Shown here: in pieces, positions 1 to 12,500 of the stretch | Position numbering within the stretch: the first letter of the stretch is position 1 | Layout: each line of letters opens with the position of its first letter | NCBI RefSeq assembly: GCF_003046425.1 | Contig: NZ_QAJG01000037.1 | Location: forward strand, 1 to 12,500 | DNA from: Leptospira borgpetersenii serovar Javanica | GTDB lineage: Bacteria; Spirochaetota; Leptospiria; Leptospirales; Leptospiraceae | Direction of reading: 5' to 3' | DNA: 12,500 nt | The notes under the pieces: generated by a model | The model's database searches: none | Told to the model about the DNA's origin: nothing | What the model saw: only the letters and a program-made list of their open reading frames with translations | Made by a program: the position numbers and the translations under genes

Positions 1-287
<287 letters not shown>

Positions 288-337
288 TAAATCCGGATTT
301 TTTGCAATCTATTTTTGGGTTTTGTGTTCGAGTCAAT

Positions 338-454
338 CTATGATGGCAAATCTCTTACTAAAAACATATGCTTCTCAGGAAACTTATCCGTAATCAAGTC
401 CCGCTGATATACGGCGCGGAACCCTGTGTTTGAAAATTGCCACTGTGTTAACAT
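338..454 (-). CDS. Small ORF or gene remnant, unknown function
   Basis: A 38-codon frame reads MLTQWQFSNTGFRAVYQRDL at its start and ends FLVRDLPS followed by TAG. The composition looks protein-like, mixed charged and aromatic residues rather than the low-complexity residues of chance AT-rich frames. However, a stop codon lies immediately upstream of the ATG, and there is no purine-rich ribosome site before it. I therefore think it is more likely the tail of a decayed gene than a working small protein. I do not recognise the family. It lies between the CRISPR array and the inverted repeat at 808-851. Confidence 0.25.
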   Translation of the reverse strand: MLTQWQFSNTGFRAVYQRDLITDKFPEKHMFLVRDLPS

Positions 455-807
455 CTAAGGTACGCTTACTTTTTTCTGCTGAAAAAAGGGAAGTAACTAA
501 AAACAAAATTAGAAAGAGTAAAAGTAAGGTGCCCATATTAAATACCGACTGAAAGTGTGAAAAACCTCTAAGAGGATTGTCTAAAATATTTCACCAGAGT
601 TGTACTCCAAGGGAACTGTCGTTTTGAAATATAAAAAATTCTCCATTCTACGATAAACTATTGAGTGTCTTTCCTATCTATAAATCAATTTTCATTGAAA
701 AATGCGGAACCGGGCTAAGAATCACATTGACACATCGAACGAACAAGAGGTCGCAATTATTCGGGATAGATTGCTCTAACGGATTTTGTAATTCCTTAAG
801 ATAATGA
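455..807. other. Gene-free AT-rich stretch
   Basis: I see no ORF with a ribosome site, no tRNA-like cloverleaf and no long repeat here. With the neighbouring small remnant it makes the whole interval between the CRISPR array and the lipoprotein gene appear non-coding. Confidence 0.5.
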
Positions 808-851
808 GAATAATGTATATTTCTGATTTTATTTTAAAATATACATTATTC
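808..851. repeat. Perfect 15-bp inverted repeat
   Basis: Arms at 808-822 (GAATAATGTATATTT) and 837-851 are perfect reverse complements around a 14-base loop. The stem has only two G/C pairs (the outermost pair and the pair inside ATGTAT) and no T-run follows on either strand, so it is a weak candidate for a terminator, although it lies about 105 bases beyond the stop of the minus-strand lipoprotein gene. The arm core AATAATGTATA recurs once more at 1731-1741, just upstream of that same gene, which makes a protein-binding site an alternative. Confidence 0.6.
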
Positions 852-955
852 ATTATATATTTTGATGATTAATCCATTTCTAACGACATATGGTAAATCA
901 TGGTATGTTCAATGGTCTGTCTAATAAAGTCCTATCAAATCAATCGCTGACCATG

Positions 956-1702
<747 letters not shown>

Positions 1703-1714
1703 ATGTATCTCCAT

Positions 1715-2566
1715 TCAAATTTCTATATATAATAATGTATAATTTGAAAAATGGAAAATGTTCGAGATAGGCGAGAGCGCCCTATTCAAAATTGAATTTA
1801 CATTCCAAAAATGATTTGTGATTTAAAGATTTATCTCAAGATAGGTTTCTTAAAAAAACGAACGGTTGTTATGCGGAGTTTTTAATTCGAAATTTGTGGA
1901 CATGTTACTCTAATTTTAAGCGGGAGTTTTCTTTTTTTGTTATAAGATCTATCGATAGAGTCGAATATGAGAATTCTCGAAAGTTGGTTTGGGTGTATAA
2001 ACGGATTTTTGTTCCCACAAACAACAAGAATAAAATGATAAGGCAAACCGCGAAATAGAGCTGAAAAGCTACTCGATGATTGAATCAAAGATAAAAACTA
2101 AAAAGACATTGCTGACTATTCAAAGTTTCTACTTCGCCAAATACCTGGAAAACCGATGATAGTCCGGGACCGAATCAATAATTAAATCAGATTGAAAATA
2201 TTTGAAACAAACGGAAAGGATATTTACTTCCTAACTTCTACCCTGAATTATTTGAAGATTTAAACACCAAACGAAACGAACCTTAAAAAAATTAAAACGA
2301 AAGAAAATCCGATTTAAGCTTTCTGGCATCAGGCTATACCGTCGTTTTAATAGCGTTTTCAGAGTTTGACGTCGTTTAACAAAAATGCATCTTGAACTGT
2401 AATGTTCCCGGTTTCTATTATGAATTTTATATCTCTTTTTTATGATACATCGTAAGGTTTTGTTTTTGGATTAACCGTTCCGAAAAAAAACGATTAAAAG
2501 TCCTTTGGCTTCTCGAGTATATATTACCCGTAAAAAATTAAATCAGTCTTTATTTGGCGGATAAGA
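1715..2566. other. Long gene-free interval between divergent genes
   Basis: This interval separates the start of the minus-strand lipoprotein gene from the plus-strand transporter, so it must hold both promoters. It contains AATAATGTATA at 1731-1741, the 12-bp palindrome TCTATCGATAGA at 1948-1959, and GAGAATTCTC at 1969-1978. A 68-codon minus-strand frame (1882-2088) has no ribosome site and is not convincing. A stretch with no start codon, reading SDLIIDSVPDYHRFSRYLAK and ending with the stop at 2129-2131 on the minus strand, might be a decayed gene tail. I see nothing else. Confidence 0.5.
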
Positions 2567-2567
2567 T

Positions 2568-2595
2568 TTGATTCTGAGTATCTTTCAAATATGAA
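2568..2595 (+). promoter_or_regulatory. Candidate promoter for the MFS transporter
   Basis: TTGATT at 2568-2573 and TATGAA at 2590-2595 are separated by 16 bases; each matches four of six bases of the vegetative consensus. It would give a leader of about 75 bases before the ATG at 2677. Weak matches are common in AT-rich DNA, so this is only a suggestion. Confidence 0.25.
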
Positions 2596-2676
2596 GATTC
2601 AATGAAATCACTGCGGAATTACTTAAGGGGTTATTTTTTGATTGCCAAGAGGTTTATTATTTGTTTGGTGGAATTT

Positions 2677-3891
2677 ATGAATCCCCAACGTCCTGCCGCC
2701 TTAGGCTTTATTTTTGTAACTGTTCTCATTGACGTGATAGGTTTCGGAATTATCGTCCCCGTTTTGCCGAAGCTCATTCAGGAATTAACTCACGGATCTT
2801 TGAGCGACGTCGCTTGGTACGGCGGTCTCTTGATGTTCGCTTATTCATTCGTTCAGTTTATCAGTGCGCCATTTGTTGGAGGATTGAGCGACCGATATGG
2901 GAGAAGGCCTATTTTACTCGCGTCTCTGTTTGGTTTTACGTTGGATTATTTATTCTTAGCATTTGCCCCTTCCATTTTTTGGTTGTTTGTCGGAAGAGTT
3001 GTATCGGGTATAATGGGAGCAAGTTTTACGACAGGTTATGCCTACATTGCGGATATCAGCCCTCCCGAAAAGAGAGCACAGAATTTCGGGATTCTTGGAG
3101 CTGCGTTCGGACTGGGATTTATCATCGGGCCCGTGATTGGAGGTTCCCTTGGACAATTCGGTTCTAGGGCGCCCTTTTTAGCCGCGGCCGCTCTTACGTT
3201 GGTAAATTGGTTGTTCGGATTTTTTGTCCTTCCGGAGTCATTGACCGACGAAAACCGAAGGAAGTTCGAATGGAAAAAAGCGAATCCGATAGGTTCGCTT
3301 ATCAATTTAAAACGTTATCCGATGATTGTCGGTTTAATAGTTGCATTTTTTCTAATAAATACTGCCGCGCATGCTGTTCAAGGAACCTGGAATTATTATA
3401 CGATGGAAAAATTTCAATGGAACGAGGCGATGATAGGTTATTCGCTCGGGGTCGTTGGACTTGTTTATGCGGTTACGCAAGGAGGGCTGATTAGGATCAT
3501 TCTTCCTGTGTTGGGACAGAATCGGAGTATCTATCTAGGTTTGGCTTTGAGCGCGCTCGGATACGCGTTATTCGCTCTTGCGACACAAAGTTGGATGATG
3601 TTCGTATTTTTAATACCTTATTGTTTGGGAGGGATCGCGATGCCTCCACTCCAGGGAATCATGTCCTCTCAGGTCCCCCCAAGAGAACAAGGGGAATTGC
3701 AAGGAGCACTCACGAGTTTAATGAGCGTTACTGCTATCGTTGGACCGATTTTGATGACGGGACTATTTTCTTATTTTACAGCCAGGGAAACTCCGATCTA
3801 TTCTCCGGAAGCTCCACTTTGGATGGGAACGATATTGACTGCGGCGAGTCTCTGGATTTCCGTTGGTTCTTTAAGGAAACACCATTCTTAA
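2677..3891 (+). CDS. MFS transporter, Tet-like drug/H+ antiporter family
   Basis: This is a 12-helix major facilitator of the DHA1/TCR-Tet type, expected to export a small molecule across the inner membrane in exchange for protons; the substrate is not known. The frame is open from an ATG at 2602, but that start has only a weak ribosome site and adds a 25-residue tail. The ATG at 2677 follows GGTGGA at suitable spacing and gives 404 residues, the usual length. With that start, helix 1 carries [13 protein letters not shown] (19-31), resembling the TetA first helix. The family motif [12 protein letters not shown], is at 68-78 in the helix 2-3 loop. A motif-C-like [10 protein letters not shown] (about 147-156) is in helix 5, the antiporter signature. 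A charged cytoplasmic loop (about 186-215) joins the two halves. Tet-like sequence does not prove tetracycline resistance; such chromosomal members are often housekeeping exporters. No TetR-type regulator is adjacent. Confidence 0.93.
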   Translation: MNPQRPAALGFIFVTVLIDVIGFGIIVPVLPKLIQELTHGSLSDVAWYGGLLMFAYSFVQFISAPFVGGLSDRYGRRPILLASLFGFTLDYLFLAFAPSIFWLFVGRVVSGIMGASFTTGYAYIADISPPEKRAQNFGILGAAFGLGFIIGPVIGGSLGQFGSRAPFLAAAALTLVNWLFGFFVLPESLTDENRRKFEWKKANPIGSLINLKRYPMIVGLIVAFFLINTAAHAVQGTWNYYTMEKFQWNEAMIGYSLGVVGLVYAVTQGGLIRIILPVLGQNRSIYLGLALSALGYALFALATQSWMMFVFLIPYCLGGIAMPPLQGIMSSQVPPREQGELQGALTSLMSVTAIVGPILMTGLFSYFTARETPIYSPEAPLWMGTILTAASLWISVGSLRKHHS

Positions 3892-3929
3892 ATAATAAAA
3901 GAGGAATATTCGAGGATCTTGATGACTTT

Positions 3930-3968
3930 CTGCAAGTATTACTCGGACGTATGAAAAGAATACTGCAG
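3930..3968 (+). other. Hairpin after the MFS gene
   Basis: CTGCAAGTATT at 3930-3940 can pair with AATACTGCAG at 3959-3968, with one bulged A and an 18-base loop. It starts about 40 bases beyond the transporter stop and ends just before element A. No T-run follows, so it is not a classical intrinsic terminator. Confidence 0.3.
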
Positions 3969-3971
3969 TAA

Positions 3972-4127
3972 GAGCCGGTCTCAAAACCTGAAGAAAAATA
4001 TCTCTAGACAATCCGGCAAGTTTTTAAAAAACGTGAGAGTTCCCACAGAAACCGTCGCATTGGCGGTTTTCTCCCGTCGTTTAAAATTGTAATAGCTCCT
4101 ACATTCCTAAGGTTTTGAGACCGGCTC
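3972..4127. mobile_element. MITE-like element A with 18-bp terminal inverted repeats
   Basis: The outer 18 bases (GAGCCGGTCTCAAAACCT at 3972-3989) are repeated as a perfect reverse complement at 4110-4127, enclosing 156 bp. Inside are TCCCACAGAA (4041-4050), a small hairpin AAACCG/CGGTTT (4049-4054 with 4064-4069) and CTCCTACATTC (4096-4106). The same 10-mer and 11-mer, and a similar terminal GTCYCAAAAC, occur in element B at 9140-9321. The element has no transposase and no credible ORF; the minus-strand frame 4004-4264 runs through it by chance. A non-autonomous miniature element is the likeliest reading. No clear target-site duplication is seen at the ends. Confidence 0.6.
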
Positions 4128-4286
4128 AAGTTTGTTTCAAAAATTAGAACGTAAATCTTCTTCAAAAAAGGCCGATAATTCGACGCGATTTTGTGAGAAC
4201 TTCTGCATCTTTGCAAAAATCGTCCGTTAATTTCGGGTACTATTTTCGTGTGCCCGAGTAGCAAAAAACCGATAAATGGTTTCTAT

Positions 4287-4310
4287 CGAATTCGAAAAAT
4301 TCGTTTTTTT
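4287..4310 (+). terminator. Weak intrinsic-terminator-like hairpin
   Basis: CGAATT (4287-4292) pairs with AATTCG (4298-4303) around a 5-base loop and is followed directly by seven T. The stem is short and AT-rich. It is almost 400 bases from the transporter stop, so which transcript it would end is unclear. Confidence 0.3.
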
Positions 4311-4348
4311 GAAATAATTTTAGGCACCTCTGTAAAAATGAAATTTTT

Positions 4349-4380
4349 TAGAATTCAGGGTGATCGGAGAATTCTATTTT
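4349..4380. repeat. 8-bp inverted repeat followed by T-run
   Basis: TAGAATTC (4349-4356) and GAATTCTA (4369-4376) are perfect reverse complements around a 12-base loop; four T follow. It may be a weak hairpin or an operator. AT-rich background makes chance occurrence possible. Confidence 0.3.
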
Positions 4381-4582
4381 AAACTTTGAAAAAATAGACA
4401 GTTATATTGTGCAAAAAATTAAGGGAAAAAAATTCAAAAAGCGATTATAAAAACAGTCAAAATCAATCACGAAAACATATGAGTTTGCGATTTTAGAAAC
4501 GGAACGTATCAAAAAGACACGGAAAAAATCCGGGGTAACAGAGAATTTTCTCAAAGGAACGAGAGTTTTCTATTCAAAAATC

Positions 4583-4617
4583 TTGAAATCCAAAACAATC
4601 AAACTAAACTTTAAACT
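4583..4617 (+). promoter_or_regulatory. Candidate promoter placing the pirin transcript start at its ATG
   Basis: TTGAAA at 4583-4588 (five of six consensus bases) and TAAACT at 4605-4610 (four of six) are 16 bases apart. Transcription would begin six to eight bases after the second box, that is at or next to the ATG at 4618. The sequence before the ATG (AAACTAAACTTTAAACT) has no purine-rich ribosome site, which agrees with a leaderless message. Confidence 0.4.
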
Positions 4618-5475
4618 ATGAAAATCATTTCAGCGGTTATAAAAGAACTCGGAGATAATTTCCGAGTCCGGAGAATTCTTCCGTCGATCGAAGCGCGTCA
4701 CGTTGGCCCGTTCGTATTTGTGGATCATATGGGACCTGTTCCGATTCAAACCGGAAAAGAGCTGACGGTACGTTCTCATCCACATATCGGACTCGCTACA
4801 ATCACGTATCTCTATGACGGAGTGATTCTACATAGAGACAGCATCGGATCGGAGATGCCCATTCGTCCTTATGAAGTGAATTGGATGACTGCGGGCTCGG
4901 GGATCGCACACAGCGAACGCTCTCAATTGGATTCTCAGTATTCTATTTTGGAAGGAATACAAACTTGGGTTGCACTTCCCAAAGAATCGGAAGAAGTGAG
5001 CGCGGAATTTTTTCATCTGGATCAAAAAGACATTCCGGTTATCAAGGGAGAGAGTTGGGAGCTTCGACTTATTGCGGGAGAATTCTTAGGAAAACGCTCG
5101 CCGGTAAAAGTGTATTCTTCTCTTTTTTATGCCGACTTGGATGTGGAGCCTGGAGCCAAGGGGGAATGGAATATCCCGGGCGATCAAGAATCTGCGTTGT
5201 ATGTCGCACGCGGAAGTTTGGAGATACGAGATCAAAAGATTCAAGTCGGCCAAATGGCCGTATTTAATTCGGGGGAAACGATTTCTTTTTCTTCAACACA
5301 AGGAGGTCGTTCGATTCTTTTAGGAGGTATTCCGTTTCCGGAACGTCGTTATCTTTGGTGGAATTTCGTATCCACTTCGCCGGAAAGAATCGAAAAGGCG
5401 AAACTCGAATGGAAGGAGGAGCGTTTTCCTAAGGTCCCGGGTGAAACGGAAAGGATCCCTTTGCCCGAGGGATAA
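4618..5475 (+). CDS. Pirin family protein
   Basis: This 285-residue protein is a bicupin of the pirin family, soluble and cytoplasmic. Pirins bind Fe(II) or another metal in the N-terminal cupin; some bacterial members have quercetin dioxygenase activity and others modulate metabolic enzymes, so the exact role here is open. All four expected metal ligands are visible: His54 and His56 in RSHPHIGL, and His98 and Glu100 in [10 protein letters not shown]. The N-terminal RVRRILPS and the FVFVDHMGP segment (about 33-40) are typical of the family, as is the following region around [15 protein letters not shown] near the C-terminus. The length matches full-length pirins. The ATG at 4618 begins the conserved part directly; no ribosome site precedes it. 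It faces the convergent lipoprotein gene across about 150 bp. Confidence 0.95.
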   Translation: MKIISAVIKELGDNFRVRRILPSIEARHVGPFVFVDHMGPVPIQTGKELTVRSHPHIGLATITYLYDGVILHRDSIGSEMPIRPYEVNWMTAGSGIAHSERSQLDSQYSILEGIQTWVALPKESEEVSAEFFHLDQKDIPVIKGESWELRLIAGEFLGKRSPVKVYSSLFYADLDVEPGAKGEWNIPGDQESALYVARGSLEIRDQKIQVGQMAVFNSGETISFSSTQGGRSILLGGIPFPERRYLWWNFVSTSPERIEKAKLEWKEERFPKVPGETERIPLPEG

Positions 5476-5626
5476 ATTAGAAAAGGTAAGTTTCGTATAA
5501 AATCTTTGTTTGATAAATGCCATTAATTAGAAATTCATTTTATAAAGATTTCCTAAAACTAAAATTTACAGTAAAAAAATGAATCGAAAAATTCAATTTT
5601 TCAACCTATCCATTTTATAGAGTTCT
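5476..5626. other. Convergent intergenic gap
   Basis: The gap lies between the ends of two convergent genes. On the minus strand, GAAT...ATTC around TTTTTCG (near 5581-5594) is followed by seven T (5572-5579 region), a possible but weak terminator for the metalloprotease gene. No strong GC-rich hairpin is present. Confidence 0.3.
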
Positions 5627-6508
<882 letters not shown>

Positions 6509-6581
6509 CGTATAAGTCCCTTTTTGATTCGGATGTATTTAGAAAACGATTTTGGAATCCATAAAGTGCCAAAATAGTAAA

Positions 6582-6840
6582 ATTAATGTGAGTTCGGTAT
6601 AACAAATGGGAAAGCGATTCTTATGCTGGGATTCTTAGAGCGCACTTTAGTTTGAAAAATTCCGAAGGAATTGGAATGAAAAAAATTCAGGTGAAACGCT
6701 TCTTACGAAAGTGTTTCAGGTCGCGAGCCATAGCTTAAACTAACGTTTGAGGACCAACGGCCAACGCTCCGTTGCCTTTTGGTTGAAACGCTTCCTATAG
6801 GGTGCGTTTCATTATGAAATTTACGAGCGGATTCGCCCGA
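6582..6840. repeat. Hairpin-rich dispersed repeat, region C
   Basis: This sits between the divergent metalloprotease and typA genes. Its left 38 bases (6582-6619, containing GTGAGTTCGG and TAACAAATG) match 33 of 38 bases of the reverse complement of 11319-11356. TTCCGAAGGAATTGGA at 6660-6675 is an exact inverted copy of 11231-11246. Two hairpins begin GAAACG: 6693-6717 (GAAACGCT with AGTGTTTC) and 6785-6810 (GAAACGC with GCGTTTC, loop containing CCTATAGG). A third, CAACGG/CCGTTG, is at 6755-6774. No ORF is credible here. It is a dispersed intergenic repeat family, possibly a mosaic of small modules. Confidence 0.6.
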
Positions 6841-8816
<1,976 letters not shown>

Positions 8817-8827
8817 GATCAAATTTA

Positions 8828-8864
8828 GGAGTTTTAGAAATTTTTGAAATCTAAGGCTCCTTTT
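8828..8864 (+). terminator. Intrinsic terminator of typA
   Basis: GGAGTTTTAGA (8828-8838) pairs over 11 positions, with two G-U pairs, with TCTAAGGCTCC (8850-8860) around an 11-base loop, and TTTT follows immediately. It begins 12 bases after the typA stop codon, which suits a rho-independent terminator. Confidence 0.8.
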
Positions 8865-9139
8865 GTGATCGTGTTCCATTTTGTTTTATTAAATTTTTCC
8901 GTTTTAAGACGCCTTTTCTCTTGATTGTAAATTCGCTTTCTTTAATAGCTATCCACAAACCTCGTTATCATTGAAATGAAATTTGTTCTTACTACTTTTT
9001 CAACGAAAGACAGAACTGTGTGATGAAAAGGGTCATTGAATCGAGTTCATTTCGAACTATAACCAATCGGTGATACCTTTCGAATTTCATTCTGTATTTT
9101 TCTGATTTTTTGGAGTCTTCATTCAGTGAGTAAAAATTT
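8865..9139. other. Non-coding stretch between typA terminator and element B
   Basis: AT-rich with no credible gene. The minus-strand frame at 8992-9195 has no ribosome site and overlaps the repeat element. Confidence 0.45.
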
Positions 9140-9321
9140 AGAACTTGTCCCAAAACCTTGGAATCGTAAGAACTCCGACAAGAGTGCACGAACAATAAAA
9201 TCTGTTCGAAAGCCCGTAAATGATCAAAGAGCCATATCCGCGGGAACTCCTACATTCAGAGGACTGAGGACAGTGTCGCGGCAATGCCGCTCCCACAGAA
9301 GACAGTTTTGGGACAAGTTCT
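9140..9321. mobile_element. MITE-like element B with 17-bp terminal inverted repeats
   Basis: AGAACTTGTCCCAAAAC (9140-9156) is repeated as a perfect reverse complement at 9305-9321, enclosing 182 bp. It shares with element A the terminal core GTCYCAAAAC (extending to GTCYCAAAACCT at the left end), CTCCTACATTC (9247-9257) and TCCCACAGAA (9291-9300), but in a different internal order. A perfect hairpin GCGGC-AAT-GCCGC lies at 9278-9290. A 19-base stretch (9255-9273) is also present, inverted, in region D. The GTG-started frame 9126-9356 across it is most likely spurious. A non-autonomous miniature element is the best reading. Confidence 0.6.
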
Positions 9322-9669
9322 TATATAGACTTTCGGATTACGAGCTACATTTATAAGAATAAAGAATTTGCAGAATGAAACAATTGTGCTTCTGCGGAGT
9401 TTGAATATGAGTAGATTATTCAATCATTTTATACGTCTTACGGCTTGATTTTTTGCCTCAAATTTTAATGACGAGGTTTACAAATAATAGAGACTCGTGA
9501 ATTATATTGTTTATTAAAATGTTAAAAGATATTTAAATTTCATTTTAATGATCTCTTACTTTCGCTTGAAGCGGTATTACCAAGTATTTTTGGATTGGGT
9601 TCTGGTAAAAAGGGGATTTTACGGAACGGGAAATAAAAGAAACGCTCTAATTGGAAATTAAAAAAAGTA
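9322..9669. other. AT-rich upstream region of the acyltransferase gene
   Basis: No ORF, strong promoter or repeat could be recognised. The last bases before the ATG at 9670 (GGAAATTAAAAAAAGTA) hold only a distant GGAAA as a possible ribosome site. Confidence 0.4.
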
Positions 9670-10884
<1,215 letters not shown>

Positions 10885-10977
10885 TTTTTAAGAATTTGCT
10901 TTGATCGAAAAAAACAATAGGGTGATGATTGCGGAATTTTGAAAGAGAAATGATGGATGACAGACGACTGATAACAG

Positions 10978-11000
10978 AATGCTTTTCTTCGAAAAGCATT
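10978..11000 (+). other. Strong hairpin after the acyltransferase gene
   Basis: AATGCTTTTC (10978-10987) and GAAAAGCATT (10991-11000) pair perfectly over 10 bp with a TTC loop, about 95 bases past the acyltransferase stop. T-rich but interrupted sequence follows (TTTTGTTCTCTTTTTT), so it may serve as a terminator. Confidence 0.4.
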
Positions 11001-11089
11001 TCGATTTTGTTCTCTTTTTTGTCTCCACAAACTGCATTTTAAAACCGTGATGTATCATCTCCCCCGTTTCTTTCTGTCCTCTGTCTAGA

Positions 11090-11356
11090 ACGAGCGAAGC
11101 GAAGTTCGTCTGTCCTCAGTCCTCTGAACGCGAAGTTTGTTTGTCTTCTGTACGGCAAATCCAGCCTTTGCAAGCAAAGGCTGGACCGCGCTTTAACTCA
11201 ATGTTGCTGCCTACGGTCGCAACATAATGCTCCAATTCCTTCGGAACTTAACTCAATGTTTCTACTTAAACTCAGTGAAACGGTTTCCTAAGGGGCACCG
11301 TTTCAGATCGAAACATATAATCGATTTCGCATTTGTTAAGCCGAACTCACGTTAAT
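11090..11356. repeat. Hairpin-rich dispersed repeat, region D
   Basis: This lies between the ends of two convergent genes. It holds CTGTCCTCAGTCCTCTGAA at 11110-11128, which is an inverted copy of 9255-9273 in element B. A perfect stem CCAGCCTTTG/CAAAGGCTGG is at 11161-11184. TTAACTCAATGTT occurs twice, at 11193-11205 and 11248-11260, 55 bases apart, with a third imperfect version near 11265. GTTGC/GCAAC forms a further hairpin between them, and GAAACGGT/ACCGTTTC is at 11277-11304. The right 38 bases (11319-11356) and 11231-11246 match region C in inverted orientation. No ORF is credible. Confidence 0.6.
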
Positions 11357-11497
11357 CAGATTAACAAAACTGTTTAATCGACTATTTCCACAAAATAGAA
11401 ACAGATGAAAAATTAATTTTGGGGTAACTCTTGTATTTGAAAAGGTGCGGTTACATGTAAACGAAGACAAATCTAGTTTTCATTGTAGATCGGGGCG

Positions 11498-12433
<936 letters not shown>

Positions 12434-12500
12434 AAAAGTTCCGATTGTTAGAATTTATTTTTTTTTGTTCGGGTAAAGTATCTTTTTAAAATACCGTTTT

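Larger units (their letters stand above)
4128..4582. other. AT-rich non-coding stretch before pirin
   Basis: I see no gene here. It contains the two short hairpins listed separately (4287-4310 and 4349-4380) and several A-runs. The pirin promoter candidate lies at its right end. Confidence 0.5.

Noticed and set aside
1948..1978. Short palindromes TCTATCGATAGA and GAGAATTCTC as an operator pair
   Set aside because: They are unrelated to each other, distant from either gene start, and of a length expected by chance in AT-rich DNA.
1882..2088. 68-codon minus-strand frame
   Set aside because: No ribosome site, no recognisable domain, and AT-rich background; chance frame more likely.
2602..2676. 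Longer start for the MFS transporter
   Set aside because: The extra 25 residues precede the normal first helix, and the ATG at 2677 has the better ribosome site.
4004..4264. 86-codon minus-strand frame
   Set aside because: It runs through the inverted-repeat element A and beyond its end without a ribosome site; its sequence is explained by the repeat.
8992..9195. 67-codon minus-strand frame
   Set aside because: No ribosome site, overlaps element B, low-quality composition.
9126..9356. 76-codon GTG-started frame
   Set aside because: It spans element B almost completely and has a repeat-derived sequence; no independent sign of coding.

Overview
The window looks like chromosomal DNA of a pathogenic-type Leptospira (spirochaete). 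Support comes from A/T-rich intergenic DNA, spirochaetal lipoprotein signal peptides of the type LFFFN-C, SLIA-C and LFIG-C, a TypA/BipA protein of the usual length, and intergenic DNA packed with short dispersed palindromic repeats. The genus is an inference from these traits; the species cannot be decided. Seven convincing protein genes cover only about 61% of the window, so the non-coding DNA is unusually abundant and carries most of the odd signals.

Layout, left to right. A three-repeat CRISPR array (118-269) of type I-E character stands at the left edge with no cas gene in view. After a gene-poor stretch with a 38-codon minus-strand ORF (338-454) and a 15-bp perfect inverted repeat (808-851) comes a minus-strand lipoprotein gene of unknown function (956-1702). 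A second long gene-free stretch (1715-2676) precedes a Tet-like MFS efflux transporter (2677-3891). A MITE-like element (element A, 3972-4127) and about 490 bp of AT-rich DNA separate it from a pirin gene (4618-5475), which looks leaderless. Convergent to pirin is a lipoprotein with an HExxH zinc-protease motif (5627-6508). Its upstream region and that of typA share a hairpin-rich repeat region (region C, 6582-6840). typA (6996-8816) ends in a good intrinsic terminator. A second MITE-like element (element B, 9140-9321) lies before an integral-membrane acyltransferase-3 gene (9670-10884). A second hairpin-rich region (region D, about 11090-11356), an inverted relative of region C, separates it from a convergent lipoprotein gene (11498-12433).

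The genes do not form an evident operon: each is separated from its neighbours by more than 100 bp, and the directions alternate. Three of the seven encode predicted lipoproteins and two encode integral membrane proteins, so the window leans to the cell envelope. The soluble proteins are pirin and TypA, a ribosome-associated GTPase. The most unusual content is the network of related intergenic repeats: A with B, C with D, and B with D are linked by exact or near-exact shared modules. The orphan CRISPR array is second. I found no convincing new multi-gene system.
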